Of a stretch of 64,000 nt of DNA, positions 35,495-45,304 are shown piece after piece. The stretch lies in contig NZ_QQTO01000022.1 of NCBI RefSeq assembly GCF_003351345.1, positions 124,001 through 188,000 on the forward strand, in the 5' to 3' direction. The notes below the pieces were generated by a model. It was not told where the DNA came from. It saw only the letters and a program-made list of their open reading frames with translations, and searched no databases. The DNA is from Allobosea caraganae (GTDB lineage: Bacteria; Pseudomonadota; Alphaproteobacteria; Rhizobiales; Beijerinckiaceae). Numbering within the stretch: the first letter of the stretch is position 1; the number at the start of each line of letters is the position of its first letter. The translations under genes were made by a program, and so were the position numbers.

Positions 35495-37984
35495 ATGGAC
35501 GCGCGCGCCGATCTCCTTCCGCAACACTTCTCCGCTTGGTTCGCCAGCCGCGGCTGGAGCGCGCGGCCGCATCAGCTCGCTCTGCTGGAGGAGGCGCGGG
35601 CCGGGCGCTCGACCTTGCTGGTCGCGCCAACCGGCGCCGGCAAGACGCTGGCAGGCTTCCTGCCTTCGCTAGTCGAGCTCGCCGAGAGCGACGGCAGGTA
35701 TGATGGCCTGCACACGCTCTACATCTCGCCATTGAAGGCGCTCGCGGTCGACATCGCCCGCAACCTGGAAACACCGATCCGCGAGATGGCGCTGCCGGTC
35801 AGCGTCGAGACCCGGACCGGCGACACCTCCGCTGCCAAGCGCACCCGCCAGATCGCCAGGCCGCCCGACATCCTGCTGACCACGCCTGAGCAGCTCGCGC
35901 TGCTTGTCTCGCATCGCGACGCGAAACCCTTCTTCGCCAACCTGAAGCGCGTCGTGCTCGACGAGTTGCACGCGCTCGTCACCTCCAAGCGCGGCGACCT
36001 GCTCTCGCTCGACCTCGCACGCCTGCGGGCGCTGGCGCCGAAGCTCTCGGCCGTGGGGCTTTCGGCGACAGTGCGCGAGCCCGCCGATCTCCAGCGCTTC
36101 CTCGGTGGTTCCGCCACGCCGGCCGGGCTCGTCACGGTGAAAGGCGGCGCCAGCGCCGAGATCGGCATCCTGCATACGGCCAGCCGCATCCCGCTCGCCG
36201 GGCACACCACCGGCCATGCCGTGCGCGATGTTTATAAAGCGATTTTGGACCATCGCCTGACATTGGTCTTCGTCAACACGCGCATGCAGGCCGAGTTCAT
36301 GTTCCAGGCGCTCTGGCACATCAACGACGACAACCTGCCGATCGCGCTGCATCACGGCTCGCTCGACGCACAGCAACGCCGCAAGGTCGAGGCGGCGATG
36401 GCGGCGGGCAAGCTGAAGGCCGTGGTCTGCACCTCGACGCTCGATCTCGGCATCGACTGGGGCGATGTCGACCTCGTCGTCAATATCGGGGCGCCCAAGG
36501 GCGCGAGCCGGCTGATGCAACGCATCGGCCGCTCCAACCACCGCATGGACGAGCCCTCGCAGGCGTTGCTGGTGCCCTCCAACCGCTTCGAGCTGCTGGA
36601 ATGCCGCGCCGCGCTCGATGCGGTGACTGAGGCGGCGCAGGACACGCCGGAGCCGCGCATCGGCGCGCTCGATGTCCTCGCCCAGCACGTGCTCGGCGTC
36701 GCCTGCTCCGATGGATTCGCTCCTGATGCGCTCTATGAAGAGGTGCTGACGGCCTCGCCCTATTCGGACCTGACGCGCGCGGATTTCGACGCCACGGTGA
36801 ACTTCGTCGCGACCGGGGGCTATGCGCTGCGCAGCTACGAGCGCTTCGCCAAGCTCAGGCAAGGCAAGGACGGCCTGTTCCGCGCCAGCAACCCGCGCGT
36901 GATCCAGCAATACCGCATGAATGTCGGCACCATCGTCGAATCGACCATGCTCAAGGTCCGGCTCGGGCGCTTGCGCGCCGGCAGGCCCGGCCAACCCGGC
37001 ATGCTGTCGCGCGGCGGGCGCGTGCTCGGCGAGATCGAGGAGTATTTCGCCGAGACGATGACGACGGGCGACACCTTCGTCTTCGCCGGCGAGGTGCTGC
37101 GGCTGGAGGGCATCGTCGAGAACGAGGTGGTCTGCTCGCGCACCACGACCGGCACCGACCCGAAAGTGCCCTCCTATGCCGGCGGCAAGTTCCCGCTCTC
37201 GACCTTCCTCGCCGCCCGCGTGCGCGCCATGCTGGCCTCGCCGAAGGAATGGGACAAGCTGCCGGACGAGGTCTCGGCCTGGCTGCATGCGCAGCGCCTG
37301 AAATCGCGCCTGCCGAAGCCGGGCGAACTCCTGATCGAGAGTTTTCCGCGCGGCGGGCGCTTCTATCTCGTCGCCTATCCGTTCGAGGGTCGCCTCGCCC
37401 ACCAGACGCTCGGCATGCTGCTGACGCGGCGGCTGGAGCGCGCCCGGATGCGGCCGCTCGGCTTCGTCTGCAACGACTATGGCATTGCTGTCTGGTCGTT
37501 GGGCGACATGTCGGCGGCGATCGCGCGCGGCGCGCTCTCGCTCGACGAACTCTTCGCTCAGGACATGCTCGGCGACGATCTGGAGGAATGGCTGGCCGAA
37601 TCGGCGCTGATGAAGCGGACCTTCCGGGCCTGCGCCGTGATCGGAGGGCTGATCGAGAAGCGCTTCCCCGGCCAGGAGAAGAACGGCCGGCAGGTGACGA
37701 TGTCGACCGACCTCGTCTATGACGTGCTGCGCCGGCACGAGCCGGATCATGTGCTACTGCGCGCCGCACGCGCCGATGCCGCGACGGGCTTGCTCGATAT
37801 CGGCCGACTCGCTCAAATGCTGACACGAATCGGCGGCCATATCGTGCACCAGCCGCTGGACCACGTGTCGCCGCTCAGCGTGGCGGTGATGCTGGAGATC
37901 GGCCGCGAAGCGGTTCACGGCGAGGCGGCGGACGAGATCCTGGCGGAGGCGGAAGCTTTGATGCTCGAAGAGGCGATGGCGTGA
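35495..37984 (+). CDS. Ligase-associated DEXH helicase (Lhr-Core type)
   Basis: ATP-driven 3'-5' DNA helicase, 829 residues, of the ligase-associated Lhr-Core group. Helicase motifs: APTGAGKTLAGF (Walker A), LDELHAL (DEXH variant DELH), GLSATVRE (motif III), TSTLDLGIDWGDVDLV and QRIGRSNHRMD (motif VI). A winged-helix and C-terminal region follow, without the long extension of Lhr proper. I chose the ATG at 35495, since the TTG nine bases earlier is weaker. Its stop overlaps the start of the metallophosphoesterase as GTGA. Confidence 0.92.
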   Translation: MDARADLLPQHFSAWFASRGWSARPHQLALLEEARAGRSTLLVAPTGAGKTLAGFLPSLVELAESDGRYDGLHTLYISPLKALAVDIARNLETPIREMALPVSVETRTGDTSAAKRTRQIARPPDILLTTPEQLALLVSHRDAKPFFANLKRVVLDELHALVTSKRGDLLSLDLARLRALAPKLSAVGLSATVREPADLQRFLGGSATPAGLVTVKGGASAEIGILHTASRIPLAGHTTGHAVRDVYKAILDHRLTLVFVNTRMQAEFMFQALWHINDDNLPIALHHGSLDAQQRRKVEAAMAAGKLKAVVCTSTLDLGIDWGDVDLVVNIGAPKGASRLMQRIGRSNHRMDEPSQALLVPSNRFELLECRAALDAVTEAAQDTPEPRIGALDVLAQHVLGVACSDGFAPDALYEEVLTASPYSDLTRADFDATVNFVATGGYALRSYERFAKLRQGKDGLFRASNPRVIQQYRMNVGTIVESTMLKVRLGRLRAGRPGQPGMLSRGGRVLGEIEEYFAETMTTGDTFVFAGEVLRLEGIVENEVVCSRTTTGTDPKVPSYAGGKFPLSTFLAARVRAMLASPKEWDKLPDEVSAWLHAQRLKSRLPKPGELLIESFPRGGRFYLVAYPFEGRLAHQTLGMLLTRRLERARMRPLGFVCNDYGIAVWSLGDMSAAIARGALSLDELFAQDMLGDDLEEWLAESALMKRTFRACAVIGGLIEKRFPGQEKNGRQVTMSTDLVYDVLRRHEPDHVLLRAARADAATGLLDIGRLAQMLTRIGGHIVHQPLDHVSPLSVAVMLEIGREAVHGEAADEILAEAEALMLEEAMA

Positions 37985-38688
37985 ACTCGGCGGCGAACGC
38001 CCTGCCCGCAGCAGCCGAGGCCTTCATGCTCGGCCGGCTCGCGATCATGCCCGATCTCTCCGGCGCGCTTGTCCTGCCGGAGGAGCGGACGCTGATCGTC
38101 GCCGACCTGCACCTGGAGAAGGGCTCGGCCTATGCGGCGCGCGGCGTCTTCCTGCCGCCCTACGATTCGACCGCGACGCTGGCGGCGCTCGCGGCCGCGA
38201 TCCTGCGCCACGACCCGGCCCGCGTGATCGCGCTCGGCGACAGCTTTCACGACCGCGGCGCGGAAGAGCGCATCAGCGCTGACAATCTCGCCTCGCTGCG
38301 CCTGCTCCAGAAGGGCCGCGACTGGCTCTGGGTCACCGGCAACCACGACCCGCAGATCAGCCGCGCGATGGGCGGCGACAGCGCCGCCATGCTCAGCCTC
38401 GCCGGCGTGGCGCTGCGCCACGAGCCGGACCCGGACGAGCCGGACTACGAGATCGCCGGCCATCTCCACCCCGCCGCCAAGGTCAGGATGCGCGGCCGGG
38501 CCTTGCGCCGACGCTGCTTCGCGCTCTCGGAGCGGCGCTGCATCATGCCGGCCATGGGCGCCTATGCCGGCGGCCTGAACCTGCGTGACGCCGCCTTCCG
38601 GCCGCTGTTCCGCCACGGCGTGACGGCGCATATGCTCGGCGACGGGCGCCTGTTCCGCATCGACAGGCGGTTGCTGTTGGCTGATTGA
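37981..38688 (+). CDS. Ligase-associated metallophosphoesterase (MPE nuclease)
   Basis: A 235-residue calcineurin-type phosphoesterase; the P. putida relative is a manganese-dependent DNA nuclease. All metal-ligand motifs are present: DLHLEK, GDSFHD, GNHDP, and GHLHP. GTG start in a four-base overlap with the helicase stop, so the two are translationally coupled. With ligase and exonuclease at 30.9-33.8 kb it completes the four-gene cassette, thought to work in DNA repair. Confidence 0.92.
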   Translation: MNSAANALPAAAEAFMLGRLAIMPDLSGALVLPEERTLIVADLHLEKGSAYAARGVFLPPYDSTATLAALAAAILRHDPARVIALGDSFHDRGAEERISADNLASLRLLQKGRDWLWVTGNHDPQISRAMGGDSAAMLSLAGVALRHEPDPDEPDYEIAGHLHPAAKVRMRGRALRRRCFALSERRCIMPAMGAYAGGLNLRDAAFRPLFRHGVTAHMLGDGRLFRIDRRLLLAD

Positions 38689-38802
38689 AGACGACGGGTT
38701 GCGTCGGCGCGGTGCTTATGGCATCAGGGCGCCGCTTCGGAACGACGCCGCGCCCGCTTTCGCCACGCGCGATCGACCGGGCGCATCAAGGCTAGCGGTC
38801 CT

Positions 38803-38877
38803 GCTGCGGTAGCTCAGTGGTAGAGCACTCCATTGGTAATGGAGAGGTCGAGAGTTCAATCCTCTCTCGCAGCACCA
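38803..38877 (+). tRNA. tRNA-Thr (anticodon GGT), CCA encoded
   Basis: A full cloverleaf is visible: acceptor GCTGCGG paired with TCGCAGC (38867-38873, one G-T pair), D-arm with AGCTCAGTGGTAGAGC, anticodon stem CTCCA/TGGAG around loop TTGGTAA (anticodon GGT), and T-arm GAGAG-TTCAATC-CTCTC. Discriminator A is followed by encoded CCA at 38875-38877. The 3' end is repeated at 46.7 kb. Confidence 0.95.
38862..38876. repeat. Candidate attL: 3' end of tRNA-Thr, first copy of a 15-base direct repeat
   Basis: CTCTCTCGCAGCACC, covering part of the T-arm, the acceptor strand and CC of the CCA end, occurs again at 46734-46748. tRNA 3' ends are usual integration targets of islands. Confidence 0.5.
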
Positions 38878-39017
38878 GCCCATCCCGTTGATATCACCGA
38901 GACCCCTGAACGCAGGCGTGCCGACAGAACCTGAACCAGGGCAGCGGCGCCCTGCCGCCCCCGCCAAATCCAAGCACCCGCGCCTTTACACGCGCTGGCA
39001 GCGCAGGCCTCGCGCTC

Positions 39018-39935
39018 CTAACCGAGAAGCCCGGTACCCCTGAGAATCGCCTTGATCGCTCCTGCTTCTTCGGCGTTGAGGGAGCGTTGCGGGCGGGCCA
39101 TCGTGTTGGTGTCGATGACGCCGAGAAGCTGCATCGCCGTCTTGAAGGCGCCGACACCGGCGGAGCCCGCGCTGGTGCGGCCGAGCGAGATCCAGACCAT
39201 CTCGAACAGGCGGCAGAGCCGTTCCTGCTCCTTGCGGGCCTCGTCCCATTTGCCGGCCTGGGTCAGCCGCCAGAGCTTGACGTAGCCCTTGGGATCGACG
39301 TTGGCGAGGCCGGGGACCACGCCCTGGGCGCCCATCAGCGCGGCGTTGTCGACCACGATCTCGGACCCCGTCATCGCGAAGAAATCAGGCAGATCCGCCA
39401 GATCCTGCCTGACGAAACGGAAATTGCCGTCGTCGCCGCTGGAATCCTTCAGGCCGGCCACGGTTCCTTCGCGGGCGAGCGTGACGGTCGTCTTGCGCTC
39501 GAGCTTGATGTGGACGCAGACCGGGATGTCATAGGCGATCACCGGGCGGTCGACCGCCTCGCGCACATAGCGGAAATGGTCGATCGTCTCGGCCTGGTTG
39601 GTCCGGGTGTAGAAGGGCGCGGTCACCACCAGCGCGTCGGCGCCGGCGGATTGGGCCACCTTGGCGTGCTGGATGACGCGGTCGGTCGTCGGGTCGATCA
39701 CGCCGGCGAAGATCGGCACGCGGCCATTGTTGATCTTGACGGCGTGCTCGATGATTTTTCGGCGCTCGTCACCGCCGTGGAAGACGACTTCGCTGGTCGA
39801 TCCGAGCACGAACAGCCCGTCGACGCCGCCGTCGAGCAGATGCTCGATGACACGGGTGAAGGAGGGGTAGTCGACCCGGAAATCCTTTGTCAGGGGGGTG
39901 ACGACCGGGGGAACCACTCCGTGGAAGCGTGTCAT
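39018..39935 (-). CDS. Dihydrodipicolinate synthase family aldolase (first copy)
   Basis: A 305-residue class I aldolase of the DHDPS/N-acetylneuraminate lyase family. The Schiff-base lysine is in GLKDSSGD (about residue 165) and the catalytic tyrosine in AYDIPV (about 136); FVLGSTSEVVF takes the place of the GTTGE substrate loop. This family includes 5-dehydro-4-deoxyglucarate dehydratases and 2-keto-3-deoxy-sugar-acid aldolases. As it is the last gene of an import operon next to an acid-sugar dehydratase, a catabolic role is much more likely than lysine synthesis. Confidence 0.85.
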   Translation of the reverse strand: MTRFHGVVPPVVTPLTKDFRVDYPSFTRVIEHLLDGGVDGLFVLGSTSEVVFHGGDERRKIIEHAVKINNGRVPIFAGVIDPTTDRVIQHAKVAQSAGADALVVTAPFYTRTNQAETIDHFRYVREAVDRPVIAYDIPVCVHIKLERKTTVTLAREGTVAGLKDSSGDDGNFRFVRQDLADLPDFFAMTGSEIVVDNAALMGAQGVVPGLANVDPKGYVKLWRLTQAGKWDEARKEQERLCRLFEMVWISLGRTSAGSAGVGAFKTAMQLLGVIDTNTMARPQRSLNAEEAGAIKAILRGTGLLG

Positions 39936-39959
39936 GAACCGAGACTTTCTCTGCTTGAA

Positions 39960-40862
39960 TCACTTGAGGTCTGTGCGGGGGTCGAAGGCGTCGCGAAGGC
40001 CGTCTCCGATGAAATTGATGGCGAGCACGGTCGCCACGAGCGCCGCGCCCGCCGGCATCCACTGCGTGGGGTGCAGTTCGAGCACGACGGTCGAGCGCGC
40101 CGCCCTCAGCATGTTGCCCCAGCTCGCTTCGGGCGGAACGATGCCCATGCCCAGGAAGGAGAGGCCGGCTTCGAGCAGGATCGCATTGGCGAATTGCAGG
40201 GAGGCGTAGACCACGAGGATGTCGAGCGAGTTCGGCAAGGCATGGCGGAAGAGCAGATGGCCTAGACCAGCGCCAAAGCCGCGGGAGGCGACGACGAAAT
40301 CGCGCTCGCGCAGTTCCAGCAGCCGAGCCCGCACCATGCGCGACAGCACCGGCCAGGACAGGAGCGAGATCACGAAGATCGTCGGCAGGATGCCAGGGCC
40401 GGTGATCGAGGCGAGTACCAGCAGCAGGATGACCGGCGGCAGCGTCATGGCGAGATCGACGAAGCGCATGATCGCGTTGTCGACGGCGCGCCCGCCAAAG
40501 GCGGCGAGCGCGCCGACGACGAAGCCGATCATAAGCGAGATCGCGACCGAAACCGACGCGATCAGCAGCGAGATCCGCCCGCCCTGGAGCAGGCGGGCCA
40601 GCGTATCGCGGCCGACGCCGTCGGTGCCGAGCCAATGGGAGGCCGTCGGCCCGGAGTTGAGCGCCCGCAGATCGATGCTGTTGGGGGCATAGCGCCACCA
40701 GAGCGGATAGGTCAGCACGGCGAGCAGCACCGGCGCCAGGATGAGCAGGCCTGCGATCGCCACGCGATTGCGGAAGAAGCGGCCGAGCGCGCGTTGCAGC
40801 GGGCTCCGGCTGAGGCTTTGCAGGGGGGCCGCGCTGGCGGCGATGGGGGCGTCCGCGATCAT
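39960..40862 (-). CDS. Peptide/opine-type ABC transporter permease (DppC family)
   Basis: A 300-residue inner-membrane permease with the DppC signature [18 protein letters not shown] near residue 75 and the EAA loop [21 protein letters not shown] near 190. The frame is open far upstream, but the ATG at 40862 overlaps the stop of the dppB-like gene by one base (TGATG) and gives a normal N-terminus. Second permease of the minus-strand import operon. Confidence 0.9.
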   Translation of the reverse strand: MIADAPIAASAAPLQSLSRSPLQRALGRFFRNRVAIAGLLILAPVLLAVLTYPLWWRYAPNSIDLRALNSGPTASHWLGTDGVGRDTLARLLQGGRISLLIASVSVAISLMIGFVVGALAAFGGRAVDNAIMRFVDLAMTLPPVILLLVLASITGPGILPTIFVISLLSWPVLSRMVRARLLELRERDFVVASRGFGAGLGHLLFRHALPNSLDILVVYASLQFANAILLEAGLSFLGMGIVPPEASWGNMLRAARSTVVLELHPTQWMPAGAALVATVLAINFIGDGLRDAFDPRTDLK

Positions 40863-41821
40863 CAGTTCACCTGGATGCGCGGATCGACCACCGCATAGGC
40901 GAGGTCGGTCAGGAGGTTGACCAGGATGACGCCGGCGCCGACCAGCAGCGTCGCACCCATGATCACCGGGTAGTCGCGGGTCTCGACGGCCTTGACCATC
41001 AGGAGCCCCATGCCCGGCCAGTCGAAGACGCTTTCGATGAAGATCGCGCCGCCAATCGCGACGCCGATGGTCGAGCCAATCAGGGTGATCACCGGCAGGA
41101 TGGCGTTGCGCAGCGCGTGCCTGACGATCACCGCGAACTCGTCGACGCCCTTGGCCCGGGCCGTGCGCAGGTAGTCCTGGTTCAACACCTCGATCATCGA
41201 GGAGCGCATGTAGCGCATGAACAGCGCGGAATAGCCGACGGCGAGCAGCGAGGCGGGCAGGATGAGGTGAGCCAGCAGATCGGAGAGCGAGAAGGGCGCG
41301 CCCGGCGTCAGCATCCCGCCCGAGGGGGCCCAGCGCAGTATCACCGCAAAGACGTAGAGGCCGAGCAGGGCGTTGAGGAAGGCCGGGGTCGAGATGGCGA
41401 TGAAGGCAAGCACGCCGAGCCCGAGATCGATGGCGGAGTTGCGCTTGACCGCTCCGGCGACGCCGGCCGCGATGCCCAGCACGATCGCCATGGCAAGGCC
41501 GGTCAGCATCAGCAGCAGCGTCGGCCCGGTGCGCTCCATCAGGAGCGGCAGCACGCGCACGCCGGCCCGGTCGATCGAATAGCCGAGATCGCCGCCCAGC
41601 GCCGCGCGCAGCCAGGCGAGATATTGCACCGGCCAGGGTTGGTCGAGGCCGAGCCGCTGGCGCAGCGCGTCCATCTCGACCTGGCTCAGCGGGGCCAGCG
41701 GATTGAGGTAGGCATCGACCGGGTCGCCGGGGGCCAGGCGCAGCAGCACGAAGACCATGATGCTGAGCGCGATCAGCATCATCAGCCCGGCGGCGAGCCG
41801 CTTCAGATAGAAGCCAAGCAT
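40862..41821 (-). CDS. Peptide/opine-type ABC transporter permease (DppB family)
   Basis: A 319-residue permease opening with [20 protein letters not shown], the usual first helix, and [14 protein letters not shown]; the EAA loop is [21 protein letters not shown] near residue 200. It follows the substrate-binding protein gene after 55 bases and overlaps the second permease by one base. Confidence 0.9.
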   Translation of the reverse strand: MLGFYLKRLAAGLMMLIALSIMVFVLLRLAPGDPVDAYLNPLAPLSQVEMDALRQRLGLDQPWPVQYLAWLRAALGGDLGYSIDRAGVRVLPLLMERTGPTLLLMLTGLAMAIVLGIAAGVAGAVKRNSAIDLGLGVLAFIAISTPAFLNALLGLYVFAVILRWAPSGGMLTPGAPFSLSDLLAHLILPASLLAVGYSALFMRYMRSSMIEVLNQDYLRTARAKGVDEFAVIVRHALRNAILPVITLIGSTIGVAIGGAIFIESVFDWPGMGLLMVKAVETRDYPVIMGATLLVGAGVILVNLLTDLAYAVVDPRIQVN

Positions 41822-41876
41822 GGGTCAGTCCGTCGTCGAGGGGACGAGGGAGGGCGTTTGGCACCCTCCCGCCGGC

Positions 41877-43454
41877 TCAGGGCGCGATCGACCATTTTTC
41901 CGGCGTGGCCGCGAACGGCCCGCCGCCCGGCGCCGGCGTCCAGACGAAGTCCTTGAGCTTGACCGAGGCGACGCCGTAGCGGTTGGCGACCCACATCGTG
42001 CCCCAGGGCAGGGTCTTGTTCATGACGGCGCAGACGTCCTGGTATTTCGTCGTCGCCTTGGCCTGATCGGTCTCGGCGACGGCCGCATTCAGCGCGGTGT
42101 TGAGTTCGGGGATCTTGATCTGCAGGAAGTTCTGGCCGACGGGCGGCATCTGACTCTCGTTCAGCCCGAGATTGAGCGTTCCGGGATCGGGGCCGTTCTG
42201 CAGGCCGGCATAGACCAGCGGGAAATCGGCCGGGTTCGGCGTCCGGGACATGACGATGCCGTTATAGCCGGCGGGATCCAGCGCGCGCGGCACGACGTTG
42301 ATGCCGACCTGGGCGAGCATGGACTGGACTGCGGCCATGACGTTGGCGGTCAGCGGGTTGTTGTAATAGGTGATCCACGAGATCGGCTTGGTGCCGTTGA
42401 TCTTGTCCCAGCCGGCATCCTTGAGCAGCTTTGTCGCCTTGGCCGGGTCGTAGGCATATTCGTCGAGGCCCTTCGGGATCAGGCTCCCTTCGACGTAGCC
42501 GCAATCGGCCTTCTTGGCCGCGCCCTTGTAGAGGCTGTCGATGATCGCGTTGCGGTCGATCGCATGCATCACCGCCTGACGGACGCGGATGTCGTTCCAG
42601 AGCGGCACCTGGTTGTTGAAGCCGATATAGTTGGCGACGTAGGAGGCGCCTTCGATGATCGTGTAGTCCTTGTTGCCCTTGAAGGTCGGGACGTCGTCGG
42701 ACTCGATATAGGTGAACTGGATTTCGCCGGCCCGCAGCGCCGAGATCGCCGCGGCCGCATTGGCGAAGTAGCGGTTGATCAGCCGGTCGACTTTGGGCCT
42801 GCCGCCGCGATAGGTCTCGTTGGCGGCGAGTTCGACGAAGCGGTCGGTCTCGTAGCGCACGAACTTGAACGGGCCGGTGCCGATCGGCTTGGTCGACCAC
42901 ATCGCGTTCTTCGCCATGTCCTCAGGCGCGATCGCCGCGAGCGCATGCGCCGGCAGGATCATCATCTTGGTCAGGCTGACGATCAGGGCGTTGTCGGGCC
43001 TGGAGAGCTTGAGGACGACGGTGCGCGGGTCTTTGACCTCGACGCTGTCGACGGCCGCCAGGCGCGCGGAGAGCAGGCTCGCGGTCTTCGGGTTCTTGTT
43101 GAGCTCGATGGTGAACTTGACGTCGGCCGCGGTGAATTTCTGGCCGTCATGCCAGGTCTCCTCGGCCAGCTTGAAGGTATAGCTCAGCTTGTCGTCGCTG
43201 ATCTCCCAGCTCGTCGCCAGCGCCGGCACGAGCTTGGTCAGGCCGGCATCATAGGTGACGAGCGGCTCGAAATAGGTGCTCAGCCACGTGTAGCCGGCCG
43301 GCGCCGTCATCGGGTTGAAATTGCCCTGCAGGCCGCCGGGGCCGACGTCGAAGCCGCCGGTGATCGTCTTCGTCTGGGCGAAGGCCGGCGTCATCATCGT
43401 GCCGGCCAGCAACGCTGCGCAGATCAGCGCCTTACGATACGTCCTCATGATCAT
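41877..43454 (-). CDS. ABC transporter substrate-binding protein (SBP_bac_5 family)
   Basis: A 525-residue periplasmic binding protein with a Sec signal (KALICAALLAGTMMTPAFA, cleavage probably before QTKT). ETWHDGQKFTAADVKFTIEL is the family signature (about residues 92-111). Start at 43454 with GGGAGG five bases upstream. It overlaps the end of the GntR regulator gene by 23 bases. The ligand is unknown; dipeptide-type importers of this class also carry opines, sugar acids and oligosaccharides, which would suit the enzymes encoded around it. Confidence 0.9.
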   Translation of the reverse strand: MIMRTYRKALICAALLAGTMMTPAFAQTKTITGGFDVGPGGLQGNFNPMTAPAGYTWLSTYFEPLVTYDAGLTKLVPALATSWEISDDKLSYTFKLAEETWHDGQKFTAADVKFTIELNKNPKTASLLSARLAAVDSVEVKDPRTVVLKLSRPDNALIVSLTKMMILPAHALAAIAPEDMAKNAMWSTKPIGTGPFKFVRYETDRFVELAANETYRGGRPKVDRLINRYFANAAAAISALRAGEIQFTYIESDDVPTFKGNKDYTIIEGASYVANYIGFNNQVPLWNDIRVRQAVMHAIDRNAIIDSLYKGAAKKADCGYVEGSLIPKGLDEYAYDPAKATKLLKDAGWDKINGTKPISWITYYNNPLTANVMAAVQSMLAQVGINVVPRALDPAGYNGIVMSRTPNPADFPLVYAGLQNGPDPGTLNLGLNESQMPPVGQNFLQIKIPELNTALNAAVAETDQAKATTKYQDVCAVMNKTLPWGTMWVANRYGVASVKLKDFVWTPAPGGGPFAATPEKWSIAP

Positions 43455-44196
43455 GGTATCCTCCCGTTAGCTCGCCGCCTTTGTTGGCCGCGATTATTTT
43501 TGAGATGCCGTGATAGTGGTGGTCGAGGCGCTCGCGCGCCGTCTCGGCGTCGCGTTTGGCGACGGCTTCGACGATCTCGTGGTGATCGCGCCAGGTTGCG
43601 ACGGGATCGCGATTTTCGAGATTGATGAAATCCGAGGCCTTGATGAAGGCCTGCCAGAAGATGTCGAGCAGCTTCAGCAGCAGCTGGTTGTTCTGGCAGC
43701 GGAACAGGGTGCGGTGGAAGCGCCGGTCCTCCTCCAGGAAGCTTTTGCCGGCATCGACCCGGGCCTTCATCTGGCCGGTGATGGCGCGCAGCTCGGCGAT
43801 GTCGTCGGCGCCGATCACCTCCACCGTCCTGCCGATCAGCGCTCCTTCCAGGGCGCGGCGGATGGTCAGGAGCTCCTCGAAATCAGCGAACCGGCCGCGC
43901 AGGCCGAAGGCGAGGTTGTCGAGCAGCGGGGCGAAGGAGAAGTCGCTGACGAAGATGCCGATGCCCCGCCTGGTTTCGAGGATGCCGACGGATTCCAGCG
44001 CCTTGACCGCCTCGCGCACCGAATTGCGGCTGACGCCGAGCTGCTGGGCGAGGTCGTTCTCCGGCGGAAGCTGGCTGCCCGGAGGCAGGTCGCTCTCGTC
44101 GATATAGGCCTTGACGCTTTCGAGCACCGAGACGTGCAGCGATTGCGGCTTCACCAGGGGCCTGATCGTCCGGTTCACAGCCTTCGACCTCGTCAT
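43432..44196 (-). CDS. GntR-family regulator (FadR subfamily)
   Basis: A 254-residue repressor-type protein. The winged helix shows LPPENDLAQQLGVSRNSVREAVKALESVGILETRRG, and the helical ligand domain (FCD) has ETARERLDHHYHG near its end with metal-type histidines (DRRFHRTLF, RDHHEIVEAV). I chose the ATG at 44196 because the upstream 55 residues look non-coding. It heads the minus-strand import operon and lies opposite the second aldolase gene, so it most likely controls both units and senses a substrate or intermediate. Confidence 0.9.
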   Translation of the reverse strand: MTRSKAVNRTIRPLVKPQSLHVSVLESVKAYIDESDLPPGSQLPPENDLAQQLGVSRNSVREAVKALESVGILETRRGIGIFVSDFSFAPLLDNLAFGLRGRFADFEELLTIRRALEGALIGRTVEVIGADDIAELRAITGQMKARVDAGKSFLEEDRRFHRTLFRCQNNQLLLKLLDIFWQAFIKASDFINLENRDPVATWRDHHEIVEAVAKRDAETARERLDHHYHGISKIIAANKGGELTGGYHDHEDVS

Positions 44197-44311
44197 TGGG
44201 CGCGGACAGCACGCTGCCAGGGAGCGCAGTTGGATGCCGTTCGTCTGTTGAACGATATTTACTTGTAGGATATCCCTGAAGTCAACAAGGTGGTGAGGCG
44301 GGGAAACGGCG
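44197..44311. promoter_or_regulatory. Divergent promoter region of the catabolic cluster
   Basis: This short AT-rich gap separates gntR (minus) from the aldolase gene (plus). On the plus strand TTGAAC (44248-44253) and TATCCC (44271-44276) are 17 bases apart. An 8-base palindrome GGATATCC (44268-44275) overlaps the -10, and TGTTGA/TCAACA (44246-44251 and 44282-44287) form a wider inverted repeat; either may be the GntR operator. Confidence 0.45.
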
Positions 44312-45265
44312 ATGGCCGGGAAGCTCGAACGAGCAGGCAGGTGGGGCAAGCTGCGCGGCAACTGGGCGACTCTGCTGCTGCCGATCGAGCCCGATGGGGC
44401 GATCGACCTGTCTAGGCTGGCCGACGAGATCGACGTGCTGATCGCCGCCAGGGTTGATGGGATCTATTCGAACGGCACCGCCGGCGAGTGCCACAACCAG
44501 ACCGAGACCGAGTTCGACGCGATCCAGCGCGTCCTGGCCGAGCGCTGCAGCCGCGCGAAGACGCCCTTCGTGATCGGCGCCTGCCAGCCCGACCCCAGCG
44601 TCGCCCTCGACCGGCTACGCCGGGCCGTCGCACATGCGCCCGATGGCATCCAGGTGATCCTGCCGGATTGGTGGCCGGTCACCGACCCTGAGGCGGTGGA
44701 CTTCCTGCAGATGGCGGCCGAGGCGGCGGGAGACATCCCGCTCGTGCTCTACAATCCGCCGCATGCGAAGCGCGTGCTGTCGCCGGCGACGCTCGCTGCC
44801 GTGCTGAAGCAGGTGCCGCAGGTCGTAGGCATCAAGCTCGCCGATGGCGATGCGGCCTGGTATTCGCAGGCTCAGGCGCATCTGGACGATTGGGCGCTCT
44901 ACCTGCCGGGCCACCACCTTGCGACCGGGGTCCAGGCAGGCGTCGCGGCCGGGGCCTTCTCCAACGTCGCCTGCCTCAGCCCGCGCGGCGCGCAACTGTG
45001 GACCGACATGATGCGGACGGACATCGCGGGCGCCCGCGAGATCGAGCAGCGCATCTGCACTTTCATGGACGAGCACATCCTGCCGTTCCGGCGCGACCAT
45101 GGCTATTCCAACGCCGCGCTCGACAAGCTGCTCGCCGCCGTCGGCAATTGGGCGCCCGTCGGCCCGCGCCTGCGCCGGCCCTATCGCTGGATCGACAATG
45201 CCGAGGCGGAGCGGCTGCGGCCGATCGCCCGGCGCATGATGCCGGAGATCATGGACGCGCGCTGA
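44312..45265 (+). CDS. Dihydrodipicolinate synthase family aldolase (second copy)
   Basis: A 317-residue aldolase of the same family as that at 39.0-39.9 kb but clearly different in sequence. Schiff-base lysine in GIKLADGD (about residue 173), catalytic tyrosine in VLYNPPH (about 148); the substrate loop reads SNGTAGECHNQ. It is read with the enolase-superfamily gene 39 bases downstream, so it probably acts on the dehydrated sugar acid that enzyme makes. Confidence 0.87.
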   Translation: MAGKLERAGRWGKLRGNWATLLLPIEPDGAIDLSRLADEIDVLIAARVDGIYSNGTAGECHNQTETEFDAIQRVLAERCSRAKTPFVIGACQPDPSVALDRLRRAVAHAPDGIQVILPDWWPVTDPEAVDFLQMAAEAAGDIPLVLYNPPHAKRVLSPATLAAVLKQVPQVVGIKLADGDAAWYSQAQAHLDDWALYLPGHHLATGVQAGVAAGAFSNVACLSPRGAQLWTDMMRTDIAGAREIEQRICTFMDEHILPFRRDHGYSNAALDKLLAAVGNWAPVGPRLRRPYRWIDNAEAERLRPIARRMMPEIMDAR

Positions 45266-45304
45266 GTTTGACCATGCCCTGACCATCGCCCAAGCGAGGG
45301 ACCC

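Noticed and set aside
41820-43625. 601-codon open frame on the plus strand
   Set aside because: It is opposite the substrate-binding protein gene, which has a signal peptide and family motifs; the plus frame has none.
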